Assembly (NCBI GenBank): GCA_036346225.1
Contig: JARFIW010001090.1
Location: 310,001-374,000 of the forward strand
DNA from: Platerodrilus igneus
Lineage: Eukaryota > Arthropoda > Insecta > Coleoptera > Lycidae
Length of the DNA: 64,000 nucleotides
Direction of reading: 5' to 3'
The position numbers were made by a program, and so were the translations under genes. The notes below the pieces were generated by a model. The model saw only the letters and a program-made list of their open reading frames with translations. It did not search any database and had not been told where the DNA came from. This document shows, one piece after another, positions 20,641 to 31,435 of the stretch; within the stretch, counting starts at the first letter, position 1, and every line of letters begins with the position of its first letter.

Positions 20641-21116
20641 TCATGTCGTCCCTGATACACTTGCTCGTTCTGTTTCTGTCTTTGAATCCATTTTTATTTC
20701 TGTCATTACGTCTTTCAAAGACATTCGCCCTACTTCTGATCCTTGATACAATGCTATAATCCAAAAAGTTCCCAATTCGCTTAGACGTTATCCTTCTTGG
20801 TCTGTAGTTAACAATATCTTTTTCTGTCGCCACAAAACTTCTATCGCTGCCGATTCTCCGGACGATCACAAAATTGTCGTACCTTCTCAGCAGCAGGAAC
20901 GTCTGGTAACCTTCCATCACAATTCACTTACTTCCGGTGATTGTGGCGTGACCAAAACTTCTACCTGTCTCCTCTAAACCAATTACTGACCCTGTCTTAG
21001 AGCTGACGTCGTTTGCTAAAACCGACGTTGTCCGGTTTGTGTTGCTAACAAAGTTAAACACCTACCTCCTTCTGGTCCCTTTGCTACGGATTTATTTTCG
21101 GGTCATAACGTTGCAA
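20640..21116 (+). pseudogene. gypsy-1 integrase N-terminal zinc-binding region
   Basis: With several frame changes the plus strand reads HKTSIAADSPDDHKIVVPSQ, then ERLVTFHHNSLTSGDCGVTKT (histidine pair region) and, near 21025, CPVCVANKVKHLPPSGPF-like residues carrying the cysteine pair. This is the H2C2 zinc-binding head of a Ty3/gypsy integrase. Homology ends at about 21116 and resumes at 22690. Confidence 0.65.
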
Positions 21117-22690
21117 AAAATTGCGAATCTGATTGTAGAAAATTTTATATATTTGGCTGTTGTGATGGTGTGTATCTATATTCACTTCTCTATCGTTGTG
21201 TCAGGTAACGTGAATGTTAGTAATTTAATGTTAGTTTGGTTATTTGGTAGTCCTGTTATTTTCAGTTCTGGTGTTATTTTGCATGAGTGCATGTGGAATT
21301 TAATTTAAGAATTTACTTATCGGATTTGATGTATTTGATGTATTTGTGATGTTATTGAATGAATAACTGTAAAGGTTATTATGATTAGCTATACGACCGT
21401 TAATAATTCATTATTCGGGTTTTAAAGCTTTTAGGTGTTGTTACATTTTTGTATGTACGCCGCTGGTCGAGGTTAACTTATTCTGTTCTTGCATTTTAAT
21501 GCTAGTGACTTTCTAGGATTGTAGTGCAATCCTAATCTTTTACAATTCATTTTGGGTGTCGTTGTAATTTCGAGCGTGTCAAAAGCGTATTGGATAAATT
21601 AGTCCGAATTTCAGTTTTGACAATAATGCCTTCAAGTCTTGAATAGGATTGGCCGTTATTTAGAGAAAATGGATTTCCTTCTTCCATCTTGTAGAGTATG
21701 GTGTGATCTGCCGAAGAGTTCAGTCTGGTATGGTGAAGTTTTATGGTCGTTTATCTTGGCTATTCCTTTTGGGACCTTTCCACTAACCTTTATTGTGATG
21801 CAAATTCCGTATTAGTTTGTGCGTTGAAGTTGCACGTTAAGCCTGTAAACTTGGGGCTTTGGAATTGTATCAGTAACCTCGTGGGGTATTATTCATCTGG
21901 AGGAGTGATCACACAAATCCATATTTGTAGGCAACTGTTTGTAGTTTTTGTCTGCAGCGTGATTAAGGTAATTTGAAATAATATACCTTAGTTCGGAATA
22001 AAACTTTAAATCAGATAAGTACCATAAAATATTTATATTAATATCCGAATTTAGTTGTTTACTACTAACAACCGATCCAGTACCTCGTGTTGAAACAATT
22101 GTATTGACCGGTTTTACCGATTGCACTGGGCATCCTCGCATCCGTATCCTCAGTTTCATCTTTATTCTAACATAATCATCTTTAATCATTTATTACTGCG
22201 TTCGACGCCTGCAGATCCGCAGTTATTAACATACAATATACGGAAGTTATCGTAGCATCTCAACTATAGCAGCTGCTGTTGTGTTATGGTACATAAGTCT
22301 TATTCTGCAATACCATCATTCCTGTTGGGCTTTACTAGTGGAGCGTAAGTTATTTAGTAAGCAAAAGAGGTAAACCATTGCTTCGATAATTTATAGTTAT
22401 AAAAGAATACTTTTACTTGGACGTCGTACTTAAGATTTGTCAATTATTGCTTTATTACATTCATGTAAATATTTTGTAAATACGGATAGAGTTACTTTGT
22501 GTTGACTTGTGTTTTCGTTTTATACTACTAAGCTGACCAAACACCCTTTCCCCTGTCTAAAAGTATCAGTCTCATGCTCTATAAATATTTTGGGACTTAA
22601 CCCCGTTTGCTAAGCTTGTTACCAATTGGCAATTTGCCGTCATAAAACGTTGTTGTTATAAACTAGCAAGTTGTTGTCACATCTTCGCTC
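21117..22690. mobile_element. ~1.57-kb insertion inside gypsy-1 integrase, unidentified
   Basis: The integrase head ends near 21116 and the core starts near 22690, where only a few dozen residues should separate them. Neither strand of the insert encodes a recognised domain; frames are short and AT-rich. I found no convincing terminal repeats or target duplication. It is probably a non-autonomous element or more than one event. Confidence 0.5.
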
Positions 22691-23374
22691 CTATTGCCAA
22701 ACCATCTTATCATTGGCAAGTCATTTCCTGTAACATCGTAGGTTCTCTTCCTCATTCACCCGTGGTCATTCCTATATCTTTCTAGTGGCTGATTGTTTTC
22801 CAAAGCTTTCTTTTTTCTTTTCGTTGCATAACGCAACTGCAGTGTCCGTGACAGAAATCTTTAAAAACCAAGTTTGGCTATATTTTGCCGTTTCTCAATA
22901 CCTCATCACAGATAAGGGTGTACAATTCCGCAGCCGTCAGTGCATTTCCTTGTACGGTCGTTATCATTTCAAAATTTTTTTCACCACCCATTACCATCCC
23001 AAGCCAATCCTGCCGAACATGTTAATTCTCTCTTAAGACCATGCTTGCTTCCTATATCTCTGACAACCAGCGTCACTGGGATGTTACTTTTCCGATAGTT
23101 TCCTGTGCCATCCGAATGTCCAAACTTGAGATTCTTGGTTGTACTCTTTTCTTTGCCTTGTTTGGTCATGAACACATTCTCTCCGGCGATTATTTCGAAC
23201 AACTGCTCGAAATAAACGACATGTATACCTCTGATCCTAAACATCTTTCACCTTAACCCGAACTGTTCAAAAATATCCGCTTCCATGCCCTTAAGAAACT
23301 ATACATCACCTACCATAATATCCATAAGCGCTGACGACGAAGACAATGATGATGATGATGTGGAAGCCTTTTCT
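22691..23374 (+). pseudogene. gypsy-1 integrase catalytic core and C-terminal tail
   Basis: Scattered frames read VSVTEIFKNQVWLYF, YLITDKGVQFRSRQ (second catalytic aspartate region, with Lys where Asn is usual) and SLKTMLASYISDN with RHWDVTFPIVSCAIRMSK, the helix after the catalytic glutamate. LFGHEHILSGDYFEQ follows. The tail is strongly acidic (near 23330, a DDEDNDDDD stretch encoded by gat repeats) and ends about 23374. Several frameshifts and stops break it. Confidence 0.8.
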
Positions 23375-23885
23375 TGATCCGTGTGGACGGTTTTATCTTT
23401 GTACATGCAACAAAATGCAATACTTGCTTCCGGATGCGGTTTGTCTTTAAAATAAACGAATTCCATATTAGTTTTTTATATAAAAGAAAATCAAATACTA
23501 ACCAACTTGAAAGTCTGCCAAATAATGCAAACATAGCTCTTATTGATTGTTTAATTAAGCTATACCTTCGTCATCAATTACATCTATAAATCTTTAGGGC
23601 AAAAAAACAACTGCTTGTCAGCAATAATAGGTCACTACTTCTACTTCCATAAAATACTTTTAGTATGTAGGACTTTGTATGGATATTGTAATTTAAGTTC
23701 TTTCAGTTTGTCTTCCTTTTTCATATCCGACTCACTGAAATAATTCCATTTATTAATTCTATTTTTTTTTCTAATTACAAGAACACGCAGAAATATAAAT
23801 AAAATCGATTAAAAATGTAATTTTGAAACTTACCTGTAAATACTACATATCAATGAGTATAAAATTTTCAAACTCTTTCTTATTT
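23375..23885. other. AT-rich DNA, no recognised gene
   Basis: This is where a 3' LTR of gypsy-1 would be expected, but I find no match to the candidate 5' LTR at 10135-10419. Confidence 0.4.
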
Positions 23886-24560
23886 GCATGTTTTTAAACT
23901 TTCGATGATATCAAAACTATGTTCCGCGATTGATATTGACCTGAAATTTTGCACTCGTGTGTGCCTGGTAGTGGTTAGAAGAGCCACTCTATAGCGATGT
24001 CCTGCACTTTAAAGGCTTCCCCACAATTGAAAAATAAAGTGAGTAACTAAGTTTTTGAAATTTTAATGTTATCAAAAATATGTTACGCGATCGATTTTAA
24101 CCTGAAATTTTGCACTTGGGTGTAGCCGGTGGTAGTTAATACAAACACCCTTTAGTGATCTCGCACACTTTAAGGATTTCCCAAAATTGAGAAAAAAGTG
24201 GATAACTATGTTTTTGAACCTTCGATGCTAACACAACTGTTTCGCGATCGATATTGTCCTGTAATTTTACACTTGGGTGTACCCGAAAGTGATTGATACA
24301 AACACCCTATAGCGATGTCCTGCCTTTAAAAACTTCCCCAAAATTGAGAAAAACTGAATAACTATGTTTTTGAACTTTCAATGCTATCAAAATTATGTTC
24401 CGCAATCGATATTGATCTGAAATTTTGCGCTCGGATGTGCCCAGTAGTAGTTAATACAAACACCCGCACTTTAAAGACTTCCCCAAAATTGAGAAAAAAG
24501 TGAATAACTATGTTTTGGAATATTCGATGCTATCAAAGCTATCTTTAGCAATCGAGATTG
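23886..24560. repeat. Tandem array, ~155-bp unit, about 4.4 copies
   Basis: Successive units start at about 23891, 24053, 24211, 24367 and 24513 with 'tttttgaacttcgatgct'-like sequence. Each contains 'gcgatcgatattgacctgaa', 'attttgcact' and 'cttccccaaaattgagaaaa'. Spacing falls from about 162 to 146 bp through small indels. The array begins exactly where gypsy-2 homology ends. Confidence 0.9.
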
Positions 24561-25560
24561 ACCGGAACACCATTCTCATTATTCGAGTCCTCCTCGTTGT
24601 TGCCAGCATAGGATGTTAAATGGTCAAAGTGTACCACTTTCGGTTTATTTCGGGGAGATCTTCTGGTCCGGTACATTACATCATTAATTCTTTTCAACAC
24701 TTTGTACGGGCCTTCTTATTGTCTTTGTAATTTTGGCGACCATCTACACTTTCTTTGTGGATTATATAACCACACTAAATCTCCAGGTTGGTACTACCTT
24801 CTTGTGCTCTCGTGTCATATTGTGATTTCATTCGATTGCTTGCTGCCTGGATATTCTTTCGGACGTTTTCGTGAATGCTATTTGATCTTTCACGAAGCTT
24901 ACTAACGTAATCTTCACCTGCGATCTTTTCTCCAGGTTTAAATCCAAACTGAAGCTCACAAGGTAGCCGCAATTCACGTCCTAACATCACGCAGGCGGGA
25001 GAGTATCCTGTGCTGTCATGTACTGCAGATCGGTACGCCAGTAGGAACAAATGTAAATATTGATCCCAGTCTCGATGTTCAGAGACAACTTTGGCTAGGT
25101 ACTTTCCTAACGTCTTGTTCATTCTTTCAACCATTCCATCCGATTGAGGATGAAGTGGCATGGTTTTAGTCTTCCTGATTCCAAGATGTTTGCACACGTT
25201 TTGAAACAACACTGATTCGAAGTTCCGACCTTGATCGGAGTGTAGTTCCAACGGAACTCTAAAGCGACAAAGCAACTCCGTCACTAGTACATCTGCAGCT
25301 GTCTCGGCTTCTTGGTTAGATACAGCATACGCCTCCGGCCATTTGGTAAAATAATCCATTGCAACCAAGATGTATTTATTTACTTTCTCTGATTCAGGAA
25401 ACGGACCAGCTATATCAATGGCCACCCTATCAAAAGGATTCCCCACGTTATACTGTCTCATTGGGGCTTTCCGTTTTGTAACCGGGCCATTTTCAGAAGT
25501 ACACAACTCACATTTCCGGCACCATCTTCTTTGCAGTTCACCCAACAGAAACTTTCTCCC
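24561..25560 (-). CDS. gypsy-2 integrase core and C-terminal region
   Basis: A 256-codon frame (25545-24775) holds all three catalytic positions: VAIDIAGPFPES (first Asp), LELHSDQGRNFES (second Asp) and HPQSDGMVERMNKTLGKYL (Glu). The upstream CRKCELCTSENGP carries the zinc-binding cysteine pair. Downstream, past a frame change near 24775, the tail continues through VLKRINDVMY and VVHFDHLTSYAGNNEEDS, the end of a Ty3/gypsy integrase, to about 24565. The catalytic triad is intact, so this is among the best preserved domains here. It would insert cDNA into the genome. Confidence 0.92.
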
Positions 25561-25925
25561 ACTCTTTCAAGAGTTCTTTTCATGCCAAAGTACCCTCCGG
25601 AAATACCATCGAGCAAGTGCTGCAACACTTCCGGCACTCTGCTTTTCGGCACTAGCACTTGAAGTCTCTCAGAGTCATCTTCACATTCCAGGCGTAGTTT
25701 CAAGATTCTATTTTCAATCACCAAGGAGTCCCACTGTGCCCAGTATGCCTTCAGGCTTCTACTTGAAATACTAATTTCTTTCCAAGCTGGTCGTTGTCCT
25801 CTACTTTTCCACTCAATAATACGTCCCAATTTGACGTCATTCTCCTGGTCTTCTCGTGTTTTTTCGGGTTGCCAAGTATCATCGGTCACCGTCATCCTAT
25901 GGATGACACTTATTTTCCCTTCCAT
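25545..25925 (-). pseudogene. gypsy-2 RNase H to integrase linker and zinc head
   Basis: The frame contains LEVLVPKSRVPEVLQHLLDG-like sequence (L-Q-V-L-V-P-K-S-R-V-P-E-V-L-Q-H-L-L-D-G) and GGYFGMKRTLERVGESFCW, the usual lead into the H2C2 integrase domain. In the histidine pair the expected H-D/H-x-x-x-G-H pattern reads LLDGISGGYFG, so at least one histidine is lost. It overlaps the integrase frame at 25458-25545 in a different frame, marking a frameshift. Confidence 0.8.
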
Positions 25926-26075
25926 CCTGGAGCAATGAACGCAGTCTACCGGCCAAGGTCTCCTTGACAGAGCGTCTGCATTTCGATGGCTATTTCTTAC
26001 ACGATGTTCTGTGTCAAAGTCATATTCATGCAGCCGTTCTATCCACCTTGCAACTTGCCCTTCAAGATTTAGAAA

Positions 26076-26375
26076 CTACAGTAACCATTTTAGTGCAGCA
26101 TGGTCTACTCTTAACAGGAATTTACGGCCGTATAAGTACTTATAAAAGTGCTCTACGGATTTGACGACGGCCAACAGCTCCTTTCTTGTCACACAATAAT
26201 TCCTTTCTGGCCGCGACAAGACCTTGCTAAAATACCCAACAACTTTTTCTTGTCCGTCCTGCACTTGAGAAAGAACTCTTTCTATAGCTGTGTTCCTGGC
26301 ATCGATATCCAACACAAACTTCCCCTCTATCCGTGGATAACTCAGAATTGGCGCTGTAACTAGTAGTCGTTTCAT
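26076..26375 (-). pseudogene. gypsy-2 RNase H domain
   Basis: The 99-codon frame reads KLLVTAPILSYP-like at its start (here K-R-L-L-V-T-A-P-I-L-S-Y-P), then GKFVLDIDARNTAIERVLSQ, with the first acidic residues, VVGYFSKVLSRPERNYCVTR and KELLAVVKSVEHFYKYLYGR with the catalytic Glu, and FLLRVDHAALKWLL. This is the Ty3/gypsy RNase H. The frame then breaks. Confidence 0.9.
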
Positions 26376-27300
26376 TGTTCAAATGCGCTGTAGCAGTCGT
26401 CATTCCAATTATATTTTGTCCATCTTCGTTTAATTTCGTCAACGGTTTAGTAATGTTTGCAAACCCAAGTATAAAACGTTGGTGATATGTGCACAATCCT
26501 AGGAAACTGCGTAGTTGGTGTATCTGTTGGTGTAGGCCACCCTTGTACCGTATTTATCTTGTCAGGGTCAGCTCTTATTTCGGTCTCCGAAACGACATGT
26601 TCTAGGTATTTCACCTCTTTTCAAAATAGCTGACATTTCTTGGGGCTCAAGGTAAGATTTGTCCCGCGTAATCTTTGGAATATCTCCTCTAGGTTCTTAA
26701 GGTGTCCTTCAAAAGACCCGCCTAATACTATCACGTCGTCTAGGTACACCAGACATGTCTTCCAGGACAGTCCACGCAGTACCTACTCCATCAAACGTTC
26801 AAAAGTAGAAGGAGAATTGCATAGTTCAAAGGGCATGACCTTGAACTGCCATAATCCAGTTCCAATTGTAAACACAGTTTACTCTTTATCGTTTGGCTCC
26901 AAGCCTACCTGCCAGTATCCGATTTTCAAATCCAAGGGCGAAAATCATTTAGACCCGGATAGAGTATCCAAGGTGTCATCAATTTTGAACAAAGGATAGC
27001 TGTCTTTCTTTGTCACATTGTTAAGCACCCGGTAGTCTACACAAAACCTTGTCGACCCGTCCTTTTTCTTGGCAAGCACTACCGGGGATGCCCATGGACT
27101 ATTCGAGAGTTCAATCACTCCCTGTTCTTCCATGTCGGTGATAATTTGCTCGGCTTCCTTACGGTTTGCCAAAGGAACTCGCCTGGGATGTTGTCTTATC
27201 GGTTGCGCATCTCCAGTATTGATCTTGTGTTGCACAACATTCGTCCTTCCTTTCTCACTATCATCCAGTGCAAACACCTCGATATCGTCCGACCAATTCT
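26376..27300 (-). pseudogene. gypsy-2 reverse transcriptase, multiply broken
   Basis: The N-terminal block is open at 26945-27277: GVIELSNSPWASPVVLAKKK, DGSTRFCVDYRVLNNVTKKD and SYPLFKIDDTLDTLSG. After that the minus strand contains, with stops, the motif C region LVYLDDVIVL at about 26724-26757 (both aspartates kept) and the thumb region LTLSPKKCQLF near 26640. At least four stops or frameshifts lie between 26945 and 26390. The order N-terminal block, YLDD, thumb, RNase H is canonical. Confidence 0.88.
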
Positions 27301-27346
27301 TTCACCTTGTTCAGTTGGTCGCCGTTTAATCCTTGACACGGAGGTA

Positions 27347-28051
27347 TCAACATATCCAGCAATTTAGTGAGCAACCGTTGGCTGGTTTATCTTTTGTGTC
27401 GTCCACACAACGTTTAATATGGCATACTGGAATGGAATTTCCCACAATCCTGTCTTTCTTCAGGGTCACCATATGCGGATTAATGTTTAGCACCCTTACT
27501 GGTATCATATTCCTACATTTTACCAGCGTTCTTCCAATTAGTAATCTCTCCTGACCCATTCCCGGGTCAGTTGCTTCCATCATGCATACTTGTCCTTCCC
27601 GGAGCGTACCATCCGGCCGTCCCATTACTATCATTTCCGCCTTCTCGGGTATTTTCACATCACAAATCATTCGCACTTGCATCGTCTGGTTACTCGTCCC
27701 TTGAAATGGAATCTCATCATCATCTATCCGAAGCACATTTTCTTTCATGTTCACATGAAACCCATATTCGCTCATGAGATCCATTCCCAAGATCACTTCT
27801 TTTGTAATTTCAGCTACCAACACCCGACGATTAATTAGTTTGTCTCCAATTGCCAACGTAACGGCAGTCTCTCCGTGAGTAGAAATTTTCTCACCACTTG
27901 CCGTTCGAAGACATACCGATGCAGGTAGCACCTTTCCACGACCAAACAAATCTGGTCCCACAATAGTCCTTGTCGCTCCTGTGTCCACGAGTAATCGGAC
28001 AACCCTACCATTAATTACGCCATCGATATAAATGCTGTACAGACTTTCCAT
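27347..28051 (-). CDS. gypsy-2 aspartic protease region
   Basis: A 234-codon frame carries VVRLLVDTGATRTIVGPDLF with an intact D-T-G active site near residues 20-26, followed by VTLAIGDKLINRRVLVAEI and EVILGMDLMSEYGF, the closing segment of the retropepsin fold. The rest is the protease to RT spacer. Upstream, in the same strand and close by, is the gag zinc knuckle at 28140-28225. It cleaves the polyprotein in the particle. The start Met is that of the open frame, probably not a real start. Confidence 0.9.
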   Translation of the reverse strand: MESLYSIYIDGVINGRVVRLLVDTGATRTIVGPDLFGRGKVLPASVCLRTASGEKISTHGETAVTLAIGDKLINRRVLVAEITKEVILGMDLMSEYGFHVNMKENVLRIDDDEIPFQGTSNQTMQVRMICDVKIPEKAEMIVMGRPDGTLREGQVCMMEATDPGMGQERLLIGRTLVKCRNMIPVRVLNINPHMVTLKKDRIVGNSIPVCHIKRCVDDTKDKPANGCSLNCWIC

Positions 28052-28230
28052 CGACGATGCAGCACGGATGATAATCTCCGGGGCACTACGTTGTGCTGTC
28101 GACGTTCGCCCCTTATGTAGACTTGCTTTAGTTTTTCTTGCTGCTCAACCGGTTGTTTTTTTGGTTGAGTGCAGCGTCTTTGTATATGACCAACTTCACC
28201 GCAGCTCCAGCATCGCAGACGTCATCTCCG
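28052..28230 (-). pseudogene. gypsy-2 gag C-terminus with CCHC zinc knuckle
   Basis: On the minus strand the region reads RLRCWSCGEVGHIQRRC, a perfect C-x2-C-x4-H-x4-C knuckle, followed by TQPKKQPVEQ. Just upstream of the knuckle a TGA sits where an Arg codon would fit, so the frame is closed there. The SINE pair separates this piece from the gag body at 28876. Confidence 0.85.
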
Positions 28231-28875
28231 CGGTCGTTGTCGGCGGGCGTCGCCGTGGATCAATGTAGTAAGCGTAAGACTACGGATCCCAAGGTCCTGG
28301 GTTCAAATCCCGACACGGCCGACTGCTTGAAAAATGGCAGGTGAGCATTTTTCACAAAAATTACACCCTCGTTCGGATGAGAGGTTAAATGGAGGTCCCG
28401 TGTGTGAGTGTTGTCACGCACGTTAAAGATCCCTACCTTGCCTGTAACGGCAAGGGTTCGGCAAAATTCTAAAAATTTCCAGGCAACAAAAAACTCGCCT
28501 CCTGGCCAATGTAGTACCTTCAGGTGGAGCATTGGAAATGTAAATGAACGGTCGTTGTCGGCGGGCGTCGCCGTGGATCAATGTAGTAAGCGTAAGACTA
28601 CGGATCCCAAGGTCCTGGGTTGAAATCCCGACACGGCCGACTGCTTGAAAAATGGCAGGTGAGCATTTTTCACAAAAATTACGCCCTCGTTCGGATGAGA
28701 GGTTAAATGGAGGTCCCGTGTGTGAGTGTTGTCACGCACGTAAAAGATCCCTACCTTGCCTGGAACGGCAAGGGTTCGGCAAAATTCTAAATTTCCAGGC
28801 AACAAAAAACTCGCCTCCTGGCCAATGTAGTACTTTCGGGTGGAGCATTGGACATGTAAATGAACGGTCGTTGTC
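28231..28875 (+). mobile_element. Tandem pair of tRNA-derived SINEs with three target-site copies
   Basis: Two ~306-bp bodies (28242-28548 and 28560-28864) lie head to tail. The 11-mer CGGTCGTTGTC occurs three times: before, between and after them (28231-28241, 28549-28559, 28865-28875). The two bodies differ at roughly nine places, including the pol III B-box (GGTTCAAATCC in the first, GGTTGAAATCC in the second). Both match the SINE at 15462-15763. Together they interrupt gypsy-2 gag immediately before its zinc knuckle. Confidence 0.92.
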
Positions 28876-29960
28876 TTTCCAGCCTTTCTACCTTTTGCTT
28901 TTCAAACACACTGTTGATTATTTCTTCTATGCTGTTCTGCGATTGACCAGGGTTCTCTAAGACAGACCGAACTTTGTGACTCATCCTGTGTGATGTCTGC
29001 TTAGCTGTTTCAAATTCAAGCGCATGAGCCAGTGCGTTATCTAACATTTTTGGTCGTACTAATCTTAGCGCTTGCTGTATTTCGCCATCTTTAACGCCAT
29101 CCACAAATGTTTGAACAGCCAGTTGTTCGAGGAAGCTATCTGGTGCCGTTGGGTATGCCAATCTAACTAATCTGGCGATGCTCACTTCCAATTCTTGCAG
29201 GCTTTTATTTGTCTTTTGCGAGCGGTTATTAACTTGTGCATGGCAAACCTGTTGAAGGTGAGCGTCTCCATGTTAAGAGGCCGTAATCATTTTGTTGGTA
29301 ATCGAGAATCTTCTGCAAGATATTAAGAGCTTCCCACCGTAGGGTCATTATTAAGGAGATAGCCTTGTTTTTGTTACACCAACTGTTGGCTATTGCAGCG
29401 GCATCAAATTGTTTCAAATATGTGGGCCAAGGTGTTTTACCATCGAATGTGGGTGGTTTCACTCTAAATTTTGACGGTATTGACTCGCTTTCTTCCATGC
29501 TTCTTATTTCTGGAGTGTTCTGATTTACAACTTGGTTTGCTAATTCGAGTGACCGCGTTGTTAGTGTAATCATTTGTTCTTGCAGCCTCATCACATTTTC
29601 TTCCATATTTACCAATTTACCGTCCAACTTTTGCTCAACTGTTTTTACCTGTTCAGTGAAATCTTCTTTCAATGCAATGGAGCTTTCCATTAATCTTTGT
29701 TCTAACGTAACTGTACTTTCATTTAACTTTTCTTCCATTTTCGCAGCATTTTCGCTTAACTTTTCTTCCATGTTTCAGTATTTTTACTTAACCTTTCCAT
29801 TTTCTCAGCATTTTCACTAAACTTTTTTCCATGCCGGATTTAAAATCCTTAAGGAAATGTTTCTGCGTCCATTTTACTTTGGCTTTTAGTAACAGGCATA
29901 TACAAACTACTGAAATGTCTTTAGACTTGTGTATTTTTTCTTTTAAATTAATCATTATAT
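28876..29960 (-). pseudogene. gypsy-2 gag body
   Basis: The first ~150 residues are a coiled coil rich in M-E-E-K-L and E-x-x-L-x repeats (29771 downward, with an upstream out-of-frame continuation to about 29960). Next come FRVKPPTFDGKTPWPTYLKQ-FDAAA and, in a second frame (29191-28876), VSIARLVRLAYPTAPDSFLE, FVDGVKDGEIQQALRL and LAHALEFETAKQTS, a gag core common in arthropod Ty3/gypsy elements. Frameshifts lie near 29790 and 29220. The frame runs into the SINE target duplication at LERQR. Confidence 0.88.
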
Positions 29961-29982
29961 ACCCAACACAGTCTGACACCAG

Positions 29983-30504
29983 TGTAGTGGGCTACCATTA
30001 ACGCGTTTCACCAATCTAAAACAAATAATAACTTACTGTTCACAAGTCTAATTAACAGTATATGCCTTATTTATAGATGTTTTCAGTCCAATTAACAATG
30101 AAGCACTATCACGTTAATGATATTTACAAGCACTAATATTTTCTTAAACTAATTCCTTAACTATAAGTCTTCTTAGCAACACTAATTACTACCATAATTG
30201 ATTTATTACACTTTTGTCTATTTATGTATTTTACAAGCTGGCGGTATAATATACACGTTCACATAACACAAATTTATATTTACTAAAAGACTTTCAGAAA
30301 TAATGAACAACTAACTATATACGGGATGATTTATATACGACATTCTGATATAGACTAACTCTGTACTTCATTAGCGGTCTTAATTTACCCTATATTAAAT
30401 GGATGATTTATATTCCGGTATATACTAGAAGGTTCGAGGCCTCTGTAGTATATACATTGCTTACGGCGCTTGTGTGTTTGACGAGTTGCCTAATAGTAGC
30501 TCGG

Positions 30505-30508
<4 letters not shown>
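29983..30508 (-). repeat. Candidate 5' LTR of gypsy-2
   Basis: On the minus strand this runs from TGTTCCGAGC (30508) to CCCACTACA (29983), giving TG…CA ends just upstream of gag. A TATAAATA motif near 30074 would place a promoter about 90 bp before the LTR end. The bases after the end (CTGGTGTCAGAC) resemble the leader start of arthropod Ty3/gypsy elements. There is no second copy in the window to confirm the limits. Confidence 0.5.

Positions 30509-30547
<39 letters not shown>
30509..30547. repeat. (TA)n microsatellite
   Basis: About 38 bp of alternating T and A between the gypsy-2 LTR and repeat copy B. Confidence 0.95.
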
Positions 30548-30550
<3 letters not shown>

Positions 30551-30779
30551 CAATGCCTATAAATATGATAACAATTGAACAACGAGTTAGTATACATTTG
30601 AAACTAGGCAGTCACTATACTCAAAAGTGCTAAATTATTCACGCAAACAGTTAATTAAAAGTAAAGTAAAAATCATTTTTATAAGAGTGTAAAAATTGTG
30701 TAAGCGAGCCGTTCTACTACAGACGTAAGTAAACCAGATTTAGGGAAATTATACAATTTCTAAAAATAAATAAAACAAG

Positions 30780-30850
30780 GCTCTTAGATACGATCTTAGA
30801 TACTATCTTAGATACGATCCTGGGTACGAGTCTTGGATACGAGTCAGGAA
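30780..30850. repeat. ~14-bp tandem repeat (cttagatacgat-type)
   Basis: Five degenerate units: 'cttagatacgat', 'cttagatactat', 'cttagatacgat', 'cctgggtacgag' and 'tcttggatacgag'. Confidence 0.8.
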
Positions 30851-31435
30851 GACTCTGGAGATTACTGCCTGTTAAATTAATTTTCATAATCTCTGACAAT
30901 GGTAAATATTCTATAACTGTTTCGTTAATTACGGGGATGAAAAACCTTTTATTATAATAAACTCATTAATAACGATTTGGATAGTATTTTGGTTGGAAGT
31001 CGACTTTCAAATTCGACTAAAACATTCAGACTGGACACGAAAACTCTTGGGGAAGCAGAGAAGCTACTGAACTACTCCAGGTTAGATATTTTGATATGAT
31101 TTATTTCTGTAAACTGTTTTAATTCAATAATAATTCAAAAATGTAAGAGTCGACAAAACTGGGGTTTCTTTGATAAATTTATGAAAGGCAATAGGCATCT
31201 TGAAACGTTTCAAAAGGTTTCTAAATACAATAAAAAGCTTGTTTTGCTGGCTTCATTTTCTCAAAATCTGACAGATGTAAATAATTTAAAAAGGGGAAGA
31301 TATTTAAAAAGGTTGTAAGTATTTAATCATTACACTGTGTATTGTAGAATTGCTTTATTTAATAAATCAGCTAGTTGAGGCAAAGAGATTTATAAATTAA
31401 CATTTTTACAAGTGCTTGAGTAATATAAAGAAAAT

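Larger units (their letters stand above)
10135..23374 (+). mobile_element. Ty3/gypsy element gypsy-1, disrupted by nested insertions
   Basis: Plus-strand gag, protease, reverse transcriptase and integrase pieces appear in canonical Ty3/gypsy order. The coding is cut three times: gag by BEL-1 at 10960-18001, RT by a ~640-bp insert (about 19268-19905) that contains a U6 snRNA fragment, and integrase by a ~1.6-kb insert (about 21117-22690). The RNase H domain is largely missing near 20630. Many stops and frameshifts remain even outside these insertions, so it is an old dead copy. The left boundary is a weak LTR call; no 3' LTR was found. Confidence 0.75.
24561..30508 (-). mobile_element. Ty3/gypsy element gypsy-2, 3' LTR missing
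   Basis: On the minus strand, gag (29960 to about 28080), protease, RT, RNase H and integrase (to about 24570) occur in Ty3/gypsy order. A single candidate LTR lies at the 5' end (29983-30508); the 3' end runs into the ~155-bp tandem array. Two SINEs in tandem interrupt gag just before its zinc knuckle. RT is the most decayed domain; protease and integrase have long open frames. Confidence 0.9.

Noticed and set aside
23375..23885. A 3' LTR for gypsy-1
   Set aside because: I compared this stretch with 10135-10419 by eye and found no shared run; the LTR is absent or too diverged.
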